Assembly: GCA_031280965.1 (NCBI GenBank)
Contig: JAITFZ010000021.1
Span: 1-64,000 of the forward strand
DNA length: 64,000 nt
Source: Oscillospiraceae bacterium
GTDB taxonomy: Bacteria; Bacillota; Clostridia; Oscillospirales; Ruminococcaceae
Reading direction: 5' to 3'
Shown here one piece after another: positions 26,175 through 35,119 of the stretch; within the stretch, counting starts at the first letter, position 1, and the number at the start of each line of letters is the position of its first letter. The notes below the pieces were generated by a model that had not been told where the DNA came from, made no database searches, and was given only the letters and a program-made list of their open reading frames with translations. A program made the position numbers and the translations under genes.

Positions 26175-27805
26175 TACGCCACCCCTTGTACTGCATTTAA
26201 TAAACTTTCAAACTCATTCTGATAACGGAAAACTATTTCAATTCTGTTCTTCTCAAACACTTTCACACTGTCGATTAACTCAGCGACTATACGGCGTTCA
26301 AGGGTTTCGGCATTACAGACTGCCTTAAACCGCTCAATCCAGTTTTGATTTGGTTCGGCAGAATGGCTTGATTTGATTTGTGCGATTTCTTCTCGGAGCA
26401 GTTTTTCTGCAGTCCCCGCTTCGGCGATTTTAACGTCATAACTCGCTTTGAAATTATTAAAATCATCTTTTGAAATAACACCCTCCTTGAAATTTTCATA
26501 GAGCGATAAACGGAAATCCTCGTACTTTTTTATTTCGTCTTGTTTAGCTTCAAGCCGTGCGGTCAGCTTATTTATATTGCTTTGAACATACACGGAAGTA
26601 TCTGCATAAGCGTACTCTTTTTCTATATCCAAGACTGCCACCGTGTGACAGCGTAAAGCGTTCAGCACGGCATCTTCACACGCAGTAAACGAAATTATAT
26701 GCGTGGTGCAAACACTAATGTCAGCGCGGTGCCGAGAACATACATAATAGGGGTATTTCTTCCCGTTTTTTGTATTAGTTTTCCGTGCCATTGATGCACC
26801 GCAGTCCCCGCAGATAATTACACCCGATAACGGAAAAACCGCCGTGCCTTTCTTGACCGCACGGGTGTCTTGTTTCAAAAGTCTTTGCACGGTATTAAAG
26901 ATTTCATGCTCGATGATTGCCTCATGTGCGTTTTCGTGTCGTATCCACTCTTCTTTCGGGACATCTACGCTCTCACGGACTTTATAATTCGGTTTTGTAG
27001 TTTTCCCCTGCTCTAATACCCCAGTGTAGACCGCGTTTTTTAATACTCTTAAAATCATTGTTGCTGCCCATTTAGAATTTTTATAGACTTTAAGTGACGT
27101 GCTGAGATTTAAACCGATACTTTTTTTATAATCCAACGGCGAAAGCACACCCGCTTTGTTCAGTTTGTCGGCTATGCTGTCGGCGTTTAGTCCTTCAAGT
27201 TTCCATCTAAAAATATCACGTACTACTTCTGCGGCGAAATCGTCAACAATGAGTTTATTTTTGTTATTTGGGTCTTTTATATAACCGTAGACGGCGAAAC
27301 TGCCTATGAAATCGCCTTTTTTCATTTTCGCTCCAAACGCCGAGCGGATTTTCATACTGATGTCAGCACAATAGGCATCATTTACCATGTTCTTAAAAGG
27401 CACGATTATATTATTCATATAACCCTGTACTTTTGTGCTGTCATAAAAATCGTTCACGGCGATGAACCGAATACCAGTGCGAGGGAAAATCACTTGTATA
27501 TATTTCCCCGCTTCAATGTAATTCCTACCGAACCTCGAAAAATCCTTAACGATTACGCAATTAACTATACCCGTATTTATATCGTTCATCATCTCGATAA
27601 ATGCGGGTCGGTTGAAATCAACACCGGAATAACCATCATCAATACGAATTTTATTTATGGTTATATCGGGTATTGACTTCAAAAAGTCTAATATTAGCGC
27701 ACGTTGGTTTCCTATGCTGTCGCTTTCTTCCTTATCGCCGTCCTCGTTTGACAGACGCAAGTATATATCGGCAATGTATTGTTTGTTTTCATTTAATTTG
27801 GACAT
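26174..27805 (-). CDS. Large serine recombinase 3
   Basis: 543 residues. Catalytic Ser in IYLRLSNEDGD, VKDFSRFGRNYIE, recombinase domain YGYIKDPNNKNKLIVDD, zinc ribbon ICGDCGASM...YVCSRHR and a C-terminal coiled coil. It is the first gene of the recombinase run, with the ribosome site TAGGAGGGC. The YGYIKDPNNKNKL block is nearly the same as in recombinase 2, marking these two as the closer pair. Confidence 0.93.
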   Translation of the reverse strand: MSKLNENKQYIADIYLRLSNEDGDKEESDSIGNQRALILDFLKSIPDITINKIRIDDGYSGVDFNRPAFIEMMNDINTGIVNCVIVKDFSRFGRNYIEAGKYIQVIFPRTGIRFIAVNDFYDSTKVQGYMNNIIVPFKNMVNDAYCADISMKIRSAFGAKMKKGDFIGSFAVYGYIKDPNNKNKLIVDDFAAEVVRDIFRWKLEGLNADSIADKLNKAGVLSPLDYKKSIGLNLSTSLKVYKNSKWAATMILRVLKNAVYTGVLEQGKTTKPNYKVRESVDVPKEEWIRHENAHEAIIEHEIFNTVQRLLKQDTRAVKKGTAVFPLSGVIICGDCGASMARKTNTKNGKKYPYYVCSRHRADISVCTTHIISFTACEDAVLNALRCHTVAVLDIEKEYAYADTSVYVQSNINKLTARLEAKQDEIKKYEDFRLSLYENFKEGVISKDDFNNFKASYDVKIAEAGTAEKLLREEIAQIKSSHSAEPNQNWIERFKAVCNAETLERRIVAELIDSVKVFEKNRIEIVFRYQNEFESLLNAVQGVA

Positions 27806-27947
27806 AAAATAGCCCTCCTAATGTAGATTCTCAAAAAATCCGCTATCAGAAGGGGCATTATAATAAGTTGGTTCTGCGTTTATTTTACCGCTCCTGTTTT
27901 GTTCATTCAATGCTGCGGAACCGCTTTTCTCAAATTGGGAAAAGCTC

Positions 27948-28184
27948 TCACCGCATACGCATATAACTCTCCATTCGGTCGTCGATGGTCGCCGATGTGT
28001 CGGCGTAACTCAGCTTTACCGCTATTTTTCCGCACTTAAAACAATAAGGATTACCTAACTGCTCTGCGACTTGCGCCATTCTCTGAGCTTTCGGTAAATT
28101 CATGTTGACAGTTACTATGCTTGCATCTACAAGCGTTTCAAGGTCAACTGTGCATATATCTATGTTTTTCATTTCTTTAAGCAT
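27948..28184 (-). CDS. DUF6870-like small protein
   Basis: 78 residues with a strong AAGGAGG site ten bases before the ATG. Features are VDLETLVDASIVTVNMNLPKAQRM, a CxxC pair (YCFKCGKIAVKLSYAD) and the tail DRMESYMRMR. It resembles the small DUF6870 proteins common in Clostridia conjugative and mobilizable elements. Function unknown. It lies upstream of the recombinase genes and may be cotranscribed with them. Confidence 0.6.
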   Translation of the reverse strand: MLKEMKNIDICTVDLETLVDASIVTVNMNLPKAQRMAQVAEQLGNPYCFKCGKIAVKLSYADTSATIDDRMESYMRMR

Positions 28185-28898
28185 AGTAGCCTGTCCTCCT
28201 TCTTTTTTAATAGCTCCGTTTCAATTTTATGATATGTACTTTATATATATGCTGATAATAAAATGTAATTTATTTACACTGTCGGGGAACTTGCTTAATC
28301 GCCTCCCGATTTGCCCGGGCGATATACATCTGCTAAACTGAACACGTTCAATCTGCTGACCGTAAATGTATAACGGTATATTCAATTTGTACCTTTTATC
28401 TTTTCCGTGACATAAGTTTATCACAGGAATTAAAAGCTGTCAAAACAGCATGATTAGAGGTTTTGCACAAATACCTGTCTTTCGGATGTTGGCGATTAAA
28501 GGTAATTGTTGGTCGTTTGCCGTAACTAAAATGAGAAGTTTGTCGAATAATCTGAAAGTGTACAGTTTTCACAAAAATCGGGAAATAATTCATGTTTTTG
28601 AAAATAATTATGGGAGCAGTTTTTTAAAATCAATGATAACATTTAAGACTGCATGACAGGCGACATCTTTTTCAATTTCCTATGTATATCGCCCATCGAA
28701 TTATATAAATTGGAAAACCGCCCCTTGCGGAGCGGTGAATATTGTAAATATATGATTCTAATTCTGTTTTCTTCTTTAAACAAGTGGCTTGATAATAAAG
28801 TAGTATAAATTTACCTTTATAATGCTCGACGGATTTTCAAGTTCATTCATGCCTTTGAATTGCATTGTTAGCCCTCTTCTCTAATCTTATCAACGCCA
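28185..28898. other. AT-rich intergenic region with structured repeats
   Basis: No convincing gene in 714 bases. An exact 13-bp inverted repeat GGGCGATATACAT (28317-28329) / ATGTATATCGCCC (28682-28694) brackets 352 bases. The hairpin ATCGCC...GGCGAT lies at its left edge. The right part carries the terminator of the HD-NTPase gene. The short frames inside have no ribosome sites. Confidence 0.5.
28713..28736 (-). terminator. Terminator downstream of the HD-NTPase gene
   Basis: On the minus strand, ACCGCTCC-GCAA-GGGGCGGT (8-bp stem with a GNRA loop) followed by TTTT. It lies 160 bases past the stop. Confidence 0.65.
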
Positions 28899-31800
28899 TT
28901 ATTTTTTATATGTTAATCTGCGTTTTTCAAATTGTTTAGCTCCAAAAATGAAACAATCATTATAATTTGAATTCTCAACAGATGTAATTGCAGAAATATA
29001 ATCATTATAAAGCCATCTGCTATTATGATAACTGAAATGGGGGGTTTTTAATAACGAGACATATTTCTTTAAAATAGGAGTTATTTTTTGATTATATATT
29101 TTTGCTTGATTAAAATCATTTTTTGCTTTACATTTTATTAACCACGTTCTATAACTTGAAATATAAGTAATAATTCTATGCAAAGCACGTTCTAAATGAA
29201 ACATCGAAGAATTTTTCTCTCCCGGGAAATGATATATAATTTCAGATTCGTGAATTTGCTCTTTTTCCAATCCCATTCTGCTAAACATTATGTCCTCAAT
29301 TTTACTTAATTTTTGCAAACCGTCCTCAAAACTTTCATAAACAGAGTTTAATAGCTCTTCAAATTTAAAGGTTGCAGAGTTTAAATCACTTGGCAGGAGA
29401 TTTGCTTCGCAAAATAGAGGTTTTGAAGAATTCAAAAAGCGCATAGAAAAAAACTCAAAGTGAGAGCAGATAAGATTTACATAAGCTCTCCCTGCACAAG
29501 TAATTGCAATTTTATGATTTTTTGGCTTTCCTTTTGTATTTTCATTTAAGCAATTGTTTGCTGTATCGAGAATTGCTTTTTTACTAACGAGTTCACCTTC
29601 CTCTAATTGGAGGGAGTCAAATGTAATTAGATGTCCCCATGTTTCCGAGTTTTTTAAATCGTACATTCCCCATAAAGCGTCAGTTATTAACTCAATAGTC
29701 TTTTCTCTTGATTCCCCAAATACTTTCTCGAATTTGCTTACTAATTGGGAAAATAAAACCATTCCTTCTGAATTGCCTTCAAGTTTACCAAAATGTTTAG
29801 GCATATGTTTAAATAGATAGAATAAAATGAGTCTAAATTTTGAATAATTTTCCGAAACACTATCTCCAAATGTTAAACCCAATTTTCCAAAATAACCATA
29901 AGTCCCATAATGCTTGTTGTTCTTGAAACTATCAAAAATTAATCTGTAAATGATTCCTCTCGCACCGTATTTAATACTGTCAAGAATATCGAATGGGAAA
30001 CTGTCTTTCTCTATTTTTTCAAGAATGTCTGTATATTCCATTAATATATCTTTATTATCTGGATTAGAGCATACTTCGCAAAGGCATTTTACAAAACGAA
30101 TATAATCGTTGTTAAAAATACCGACTAAATTATAATTGGCATATGGGTCGTCAATGATGTTTTTTATGAATTTAATGCTTCTTTCTGTTCTTGGAATAAT
30201 CTTAAAAGAATCTATTGTAGATAAAACGTAATCACATTTTTTATTTAAAACTACACTCTTATCAATATCAGTTGATATGTCGTGATTGTCAGAAAAAAAG
30301 TTAAATATTCCTTTGAAATGGTCGCAAGTGACATTTGCAGTTGTGTCCCTCAAAAAGAATATACAACAATAATTCTCGTGAAAATTAAAGTCTGAAAAAT
30401 CGTCGTGTTGCGCAATCACCGACATGATTTTCTCCATGTCAGTGATAAAGACATGATAATTGTCTATAAACATTTTGGTTGTAGTCGGATTGTCAATTGC
30501 ATCCATGTTGTCAAATATATAAATAATTTTATCTATATCTTCACGATTTGACATTTTTATAATATCTAAGAGAAGAATTATAATAAGAAGATTCTGTGTG
30601 TTGTAATCATCAAGATGACTACATAATAATTCATCGAAAATTCCGTTATTTGCTTTAAATTTAGAAACACAAAAATTCATAAATTTTTTTGCTACATCGT
30701 TAATGTTGAACTCAACATTACTGTTTAAAATGTCATTTATGCTTATAATTTTATTATAGGTATAATCATAATTATATGGTTCAGTATTAGATATTGTTTT
30801 TCGCATTATATTTCTTATAACGTGAATTAATTTGTTCTCAATTGGACGCGGGCTGTCTAAATTCATATTTGTTTCAAAATTTAAATAGAAACACATTCCT
30901 GTTAAATCTGAATTTAATTCGTCTATGCACCTATTAAAGTAATCATGTTTCCCGACTTTACTCAATGTTAGCTTGTCGACATCGTTAAAGTATTCTTCAA
31001 ACTCGCGAATTGTTTCATTTACAAATTCTGTATAATATAATTCATCTGCTTTCAAATGTGAATTATACCTTTTAAAAAATTCATCTTTGCTTATACGAGG
31101 AATTACTCTCTTGTTTTCTGCAATTTGTCTTATAAAATTAGCAAATGTAGTCTTTCCGCTACCACGGAAACCTGTAAAAAAAATCGAATTCTTGTTTTGG
31201 CTCTTTAAAACTTTACATATTGAACAAATTCTTTTATAAGTCAAAATACTTACAACATGAAATCTTGCGAAGAACAAATCGTCGGTAATTGTTTTGCTAA
31301 AATTTTTATTCGCTAAATGGTCGGGAAAAGGATTGCAAATTAAAAACATATCTAATTCATTTTTTCTTAGAATATCAATTAATTCGTCTTCCGATAAATA
31401 ATTCTTTGCGTTAGTGTTTTTAATCTCCCCTAATTCATCTAATTCTAATTCGGGAAATTTAGCAGGGAATAAATGACTCAAAATGTTTGTCGGAATATCA
31501 TCGCATTCAGAAATTGAACAAATACAATTTTGAACATTTCCAAAATCAATTAATAGCCCATTGTCCCTTAAAATTCTCAATAACACCTCGTTTTTTTGAA
31601 AGAGTTTTCTTAAATATTCAGTAAAATTTTCTTTATACTGAGAATAGTCATCTTCACTCAATAAAATATTAATTAATATTTTATTGTCTGCCATTACTAC
31701 TTTTGTTTGCGAATGTAAATACCAATATAATTTATTCTCGTCTTTATGATAAAATTCAAATATTGCATCCTTTCTAACTCTTTTACCATCAATATCGAGT

Positions 31801-32432
31801 TCATCGCCTAAACGTAAAATAGCAGCTAAAAGTCTAACTCTGACACGCTCCCCGGTTTTAGGAAAATCCATACAATCTTCAATATTTAGTTTTGAGTGAT
31901 ACTGGCATATCGTACACACTATATTTAATTCATCCGCTTCTATTTCTCTTATTGCATGATGCAATGAAGAGTCTTTAAGATTTTTGTATGCTTCCAGTAA
32001 AAAAGTTGCTGTAATAAAATGATGGTGTTTTCTAAGTTCCTTCATGTTAGTAGGGGTCAATTCTAAATCGCTTTGAAAGTTTGATTCAAAGATTATATTA
32101 TGCTTTTTCTCACAATTTTGTTTTACGGAAGGATACATTTTAAAGTCGCATTGCATACCTATATCGTGGAAAAGAACAGAAAGAATTAGCAAGTACAGTT
32201 CTTTCTGACTTAGAATACAATTATTGTTTTTCAAGAATCCCGGAAGTTCTAATATTTTATCAAGAACACGAATAGAATGGTCTCTTCCGTGGTCGGTATA
32301 TTGTCTGATTAATGTGTCGCCATCCCACAAGTGATATAAAAATTCTTCGCATTTTAATATAATTTGCTTTTGTTTTTCGTTTAAAAAAACGAATAAATCA
32401 TTATTGTTTTGTAATTTAGTTATGACTTCCAT
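28899..32432 (-). CDS. HD-domain / P-loop NTPase fusion, candidate defence protein
   Basis: About 1177 residues from ATG 32432 (GGAG nine bases upstream; an ATG at 32447 has no ribosome site). Numbering here is from 32447. Residues about 45-225 form an HD phosphohydrolase-like domain: DHGRDHS (52-58), LFHDIGM (92-98), RKHHHF (139-144), CQYHSK (181-186), LRLGDELDI (211-219), like the HD-CE type linked to nucleotide-signalling systems. A P-loop TGFRGSGKTT lies at about 425-434 and Walker B IIYIFDNMDAI at about 641-651. The remaining roughly 500 residues are helical, without recognised domains. The layout (effector, NTPase, large sensor-like tail) is that of STAND defence proteins. It is notably AT-rich and lies in an operon behind an XRE regulator. 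The function is inferred. Confidence 0.75.
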   Translation of the reverse strand: MEVITKLQNNNDLFVFLNEKQKQIILKCEEFLYHLWDGDTLIRQYTDHGRDHSIRVLDKILELPGFLKNNNCILSQKELYLLILSVLFHDIGMQCDFKMYPSVKQNCEKKHNIIFESNFQSDLELTPTNMKELRKHHHFITATFLLEAYKNLKDSSLHHAIREIEADELNIVCTICQYHSKLNIEDCMDFPKTGERVRVRLLAAILRLGDELDIDGKRVRKDAIFEFYHKDENKLYWYLHSQTKVVMADNKILINILLSEDDYSQYKENFTEYLRKLFQKNEVLLRILRDNGLLIDFGNVQNCICSISECDDIPTNILSHLFPAKFPELELDELGEIKNTNAKNYLSEDELIDILRKNELDMFLICNPFPDHLANKNFSKTITDDLFFARFHVVSILTYKRICSICKVLKSQNKNSIFFTGFRGSGKTTFANFIRQIAENKRVIPRISKDEFFKRYNSHLKADELYYTEFVNETIREFEEYFNDVDKLTLSKVGKHDYFNRCIDELNSDLTGMCFYLNFETNMNLDSPRPIENKLIHVIRNIMRKTISNTEPYNYDYTYNKIISINDILNSNVEFNINDVAKKFMNFCVSKFKANNGIFDELLCSHLDDYNTQNLLIIILLLDIIKMSNREDIDKIIYIFDNMDAIDNPTTTKMFIDNYHVFITDMEKIMSVIAQHDDFSDFNFHENYCCIFFLRDTTANVTCDHFKGIFNFFSDNHDISTDIDKSVVLNKKCDYVLSTIDSFKIIPRTERSIKFIKNIIDDPYANYNLVGIFNNDYIRFVKCLCEVCSNPDNKDILMEYTDILEKIEKDSFPFDILDSIKYGARGIIYRLIFDSFKNNKHYGTYGYFGKLGLTFGDSVSENYSKFRLILFYLFKHMPKHFGKLEGNSEGMVLFSQLVSKFEKVFGESREKTIELITDALWGMYDLKNSETWGHLITFDSLQLEEGELVSKKAILDTANNCLNENTKGKPKNHKIAITCAGRAYVNLICSHFEFFSMRFLNSSKPLFCEANLLPSDLNSATFKFEELLNSVYESFEDGLQKLSKIEDIMFSRMGLEKEQIHESEIIYHFPGEKNSSMFHLERALHRIITYISSYRTWLIKCKAKNDFNQAKIYNQKITPILKKYVSLLKTPHFSYHNSRWLYNDYISAITSVENSNYNDCFIFGAKQFEKRRLTYKK

Positions 32433-32489
32433 GTGATTTTTCTCCATTTCAAAATATTTTAGTTTAACTCATATCTTATACTCGTCATA

Positions 32490-32801
32490 CTATCCCTGCG
32501 ATTCCAAATACTTAAAATAATCCAAAGCAGAATCCCTCTGCTTCTCGTTCAAGTTCCGATACCGCACTACAAGCGACAGTTCATCGTTCGTCAAAGCATT
32601 ACCCAAGTCAACGCTATACAGGAAGTCTAACGAAACACCGATTGCACGAGCGATGTCAATCACTTTTGCGGTTTCCGGCACATACTTCCCTAAAATATAT
32701 CCGCTCAACGTAGACACGGGAATATCTAATTTGGCTGCAAGTTCGACTTGTGACATTTTCTTCAAGGAGAGAGCCTGCTTGATTCTATTCCCTAATTCCA
32801 T
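32490..32801 (-). CDS. XRE-family regulator of the HD-NTPase
   Basis: 103 residues from ATG 32801, with GGGGGTGA just upstream (a GTG at 32810 would lie within the ribosome site). The helix-turn-helix is MSQVELAAKLDIPVSTLSGYILGKYVPE, followed by IDIARAIGVSLDFLYSVD and a C-terminal helix. Its gene precedes the HD-NTPase gene by 57 bases on the same strand, so it probably controls it. Repeats of TTGTCGAA flank its promoter region. Confidence 0.85.
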   Translation of the reverse strand: MELGNRIKQALSLKKMSQVELAAKLDIPVSTLSGYILGKYVPETAKVIDIARAIGVSLDFLYSVDLGNALTNDELSLVVRYRNLNEKQRDSALDYFKYLESQG

Positions 32802-32817
32802 CTTACTCACCCCCGAT

Positions 32818-32914
32818 TTGTCGAACCGTGTCGATTCATAATACCTTCTTGTCGAAACATAGTGGTATTTTCGCCGTAATTCCTCTTGACAATTACGGCG
32901 AAATGGTTCATAAT
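32818..32914. promoter_or_regulatory. Divergent control region, XRE/HD-NTPase and SLOG gene
   Basis: Left part: two copies of TTGTCGAA (32818-32825, 32849-32856) with a related TGTCGATT between them. Right part: TTGACA (32886-32891), 17 bases, CATAAT (32909-32914) drives the SLOG gene. The -35 sits inside the inverted repeat TTTCGCCGTAATT (32869-32881) / AATTACGGCGAAA (32891-32903). Confidence 0.7.
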
Positions 32915-32968
32915 TATATACAGAACTTTGTAAAAAGAACAGGAATTATCAAAAAAGGGGTTGAAAAA

Positions 32969-33469
32969 ATGCTAAATTTAATGTATTATTGTACTATCGG
33001 AGGCAGTACGGTCTGGGAACTTCCATACGGTCAAAACGAATCTCATCCCGACTGCGTAGCACTCAAACTTGCTCTGTTAGAGCGGATTTCAGAACTTTGC
33101 AATAAGGGCTTGACCGACTTTGTGGTGAATTGCGAGTACGGTATACCCATGTGGGCTGCGGAGGCTATTGTGGCGATTCGAGGTTTTCGAGAGAACCCTC
33201 CCCGGTTACATATCCTCGCTCCCCATGAAAACCAAGCCGTGAAATGGCACGATGACGTTCACGAACGCTATTATAACCTACACGCTACCGCCGATTCGGT
33301 AACTGTGCTGCGAACACAGTATACCGATGACTGTTACCAAGAAGCTGACCGTTTTATGCTCAATCATAGTGTTATGCTTCTGACAGACGGCGGCAACGAG
33401 GGATTGACAGAGTATGCCAAATCCAAGAACAAGTACATTGAGCAGGTTTCAATCACAACTCTCCGATAA
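32969..33469 (+). CDS. SLOG-family protein (YpsA/DUF1273-like)
   Basis: 166 residues from ATG 32969, preceded by AAGGGG. A Rossmann-like fold begins MYYCTIGGSTVWELPYG, followed by KGLTDFVVNCEYGIPMWAAEAIVAIR, LHILAPHENQAVKW, and a final HSVMLLTDGGNEGLTEYAKSKNKYIEQV. This matches the SLOG (YpsA/DprA-like nucleotide or ligand-binding) layout. Such proteins are frequent cargo in Clostridia mobile elements and are proposed to sense nucleotide-derived ligands. It diverges from the XRE/HD-NTPase operon. Confidence 0.7.
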   Translation: MLNLMYYCTIGGSTVWELPYGQNESHPDCVALKLALLERISELCNKGLTDFVVNCEYGIPMWAAEAIVAIRGFRENPPRLHILAPHENQAVKWHDDVHERYYNLHATADSVTVLRTQYTDDCYQEADRFMLNHSVMLLTDGGNEGLTEYAKSKNKYIEQVSITTLR

Positions 33470-33568
33470 CTCGTCCGTCTATAAATACATGGATTTTCGA
33501 CAGCGAAATTCTACAATATGTCGGTATTATTGGCATAATGCTATTGTAAATAGCAATCGGGGTAAAAT

Positions 33569-33865
33569 ATGGAATTTAAAAGAATACTTAAACGGCTGAG
33601 AGGGGACAAGTTCTTATCGCAAGTCGATTTAGCAAATAAACTCAACATCTCTCGGCAGCTTGTCACAGCCTTAGAAAACGGGAAATCCGCTCCAAGTGTC
33701 GCTACTTTGGTGGCATTAGCGGATTTTTTTGACGTGTCGGTCGATTTTCTTGTCGGACGCACCGAGAGGAAGCAAGTATCATTACCGAAAGAGTTCACAG
33801 ATGAGGACTGCGACCTCGTTCGTGACTTCGCTCGTTTAATACACGAACGGAAAAATCGTAAATAA
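33569..33865 (+). CDS. XRE-family regulator (second)
   Basis: 98 residues. The helix-turn-helix is LSQVDLANKLNISRQLVTALENGKSAPSVATLVALADFFDVSVDFLVGRTE. The C-terminal helix DEDCDLVRDFARLIHERKNRK is typical of phage-type and element repressors. The ribosome site is CGGGG. It lies between the SLOG gene and the secreted-protein gene, which share an operator-like inverted repeat that it could recognise. Confidence 0.85.
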   Translation: MEFKRILKRLRGDKFLSQVDLANKLNISRQLVTALENGKSAPSVATLVALADFFDVSVDFLVGRTERKQVSLPKEFTDEDCDLVRDFARLIHERKNRK

Positions 33866-33942
33866 ACCGCCACTGATAATAGCGATTCGCTAAACATATT
33901 AACATAATGTAGAATTTTGTCGCCTCCGAAACCATATATTAA

Positions 33943-33989
33943 TAATTACGGTTTTCATTGCCGTAATTCCGTAACACAATTACGGCAAT
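33943..33989 (+). promoter_or_regulatory. Operator-like inverted repeat before the secreted-protein gene
   Basis: ATTGCCGTAATT (33957-33968), nine bases, AATTACGGCAAT (33978-33989), plus an extra half-site AATTACGG about 17 bases upstream. The GCCGTAATT-N9-AATTACGGC core is the same as at 32869-32903 before the SLOG gene. Confidence 0.65.
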
Positions 33990-34014
33990 ATTAAACTTTT
34001 GGAGGAATCAGTAA

Positions 34015-34431
34015 ATGAAAAAGGTAATTACGGCAGTCTTGGCGGTGAGTATGTTATTATGCGGCTCACTAACGGTAACGGCAGGGGCATCGGTATCGGT
34101 GAACGACCCAATCATCGAGATTATTATTGATGACGGCAGTGGTGATATGGTAATCATGGCTTCACCGCATTTAACAGGGTGGTCACCTTTATTATCAAGA
34201 ACCATGTATGGTGCAAGTATCAGCTTTAATGGCAATTACAGCGGAACAGCGGTCATTGAATTGCATAACACTTCCGGCAGAATTGCAAGTTTCTCCCATT
34301 CGTTCACAAATAGAAACAGCATCGCTCCTGTGACAAGCCGCACTACTGCTGCCGGAACATATAAAATCGTGATTAAAGTCACGATTAGCGGTACTACAAC
34401 CGAGCGTGAATCAAGTTTTATTAACATCTAA
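34015..34431 (+). CDS. Small secreted protein
   Basis: 138 residues with a GGAGG ribosome site. A classical signal peptide MKKVITAVLAVSMLLCGSLTVTAGA (cleavage near residue 25) is followed by about 110 residues rich in Ser, Thr and beta-forming residues, for example YSGTAVIELHNTSGRIA and AAGTYKIVIKVTISG. This suggests a single immunoglobulin-like beta domain. It has no cysteines or anchor. No function recognised. The gene lies just before the ECF sigma pair, so it may be their target or their signal. Confidence 0.6.
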   Translation: MKKVITAVLAVSMLLCGSLTVTAGASVSVNDPIIEIIIDDGSGDMVIMASPHLTGWSPLLSRTMYGASISFNGNYSGTAVIELHNTSGRIASFSHSFTNRNSIAPVTSRTTAAGTYKIVIKVTISGTTTERESSFINI

Positions 34432-34509
34432 CAGTTAAAATTAACACTATAATATAACCAAGGGCGGGGGAATCCCGCCCATACTCTTTAAGAAGGGGGG
34501 GTGCTTAGA

Positions 34510-35028
34510 ATGAAAATGAGCAATGCTCATCGTGATTTCGTCGATAAAATTTATCGAGGAGAATATTTAGATATTGTCAGAAACACAATAAAATTTGTAG
34601 CTCGCAATATCGACACGAACGACTTGAAAGACTGCGTTAGCGAAGTTTATATGATAGCGATGCAGAAACATGACATTGATAAGCACCCTAATATCAAGGG
34701 TTGGCTGACAGAAACTGCAAAGAACATAGCCAAAGATTATAAGAAAAGACAGGGAATCCAAATGAATAGACGAGCACCCTCATTTGAGGAGTCCGTTGAC
34801 CCTGTAAGTCCCGAAGAACTCATCGAAAAACAGGAATCGGACGAAGAATTTCTCGATTTCTTGGAAGAAAAGCTGAAGCCGCAAGAGTTCGCTCTCTACA
34901 AATTAAAATTCAAACAGCACCGAACGAACGAGGAAATAGCGGAGAAAATAGGCATAAAAAAACATTCTGTTGATGTAAAAATAACTCGGCTGAACAAGAA
35001 ATTAAGAAATATTTTAGAAAAACCCTAA
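34510..35028 (+). CDS. ECF-type RNA polymerase sigma factor
   Basis: 172 residues from ATG 34510, with AAGGGGGGG nine bases upstream. The sigma-2 region reads DIVRNTIKFVARNIDTNDLKDCVSEVYMIAMQK...IKGWLTETAKNIAKDYKKRQ. The sigma-4 helix-turn-helix reads LKFKQHRTNEEIAEKIGIKKHSVDVKITRLNKKLR. It directs RNA polymerase to special promoters. It is followed by an anti-sigma-like membrane protein gene after 91 bases. Confidence 0.88.
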   Translation: MKMSNAHRDFVDKIYRGEYLDIVRNTIKFVARNIDTNDLKDCVSEVYMIAMQKHDIDKHPNIKGWLTETAKNIAKDYKKRQGIQMNRRAPSFEESVDPVSPEELIEKQESDEEFLDFLEEKLKPQEFALYKLKFKQHRTNEEIAEKIGIKKHSVDVKITRLNKKLRNILEKP

Positions 35029-35119
35029 AAAGTGTAGAATTATTGCCCCTAAAAACCATATATAAGTAAGCGGATAAATAATCTGCACCGAAAAATATTC
35101 AAGAAGGAGGTGAATATCA

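Noticed and set aside
28396-28656. Short ORFs of 65-68 codons in the gap before the HD-NTPase gene
   Set aside because: No ribosome sites, composition of noncoding AT-rich sequence, and no recognisable protein features.
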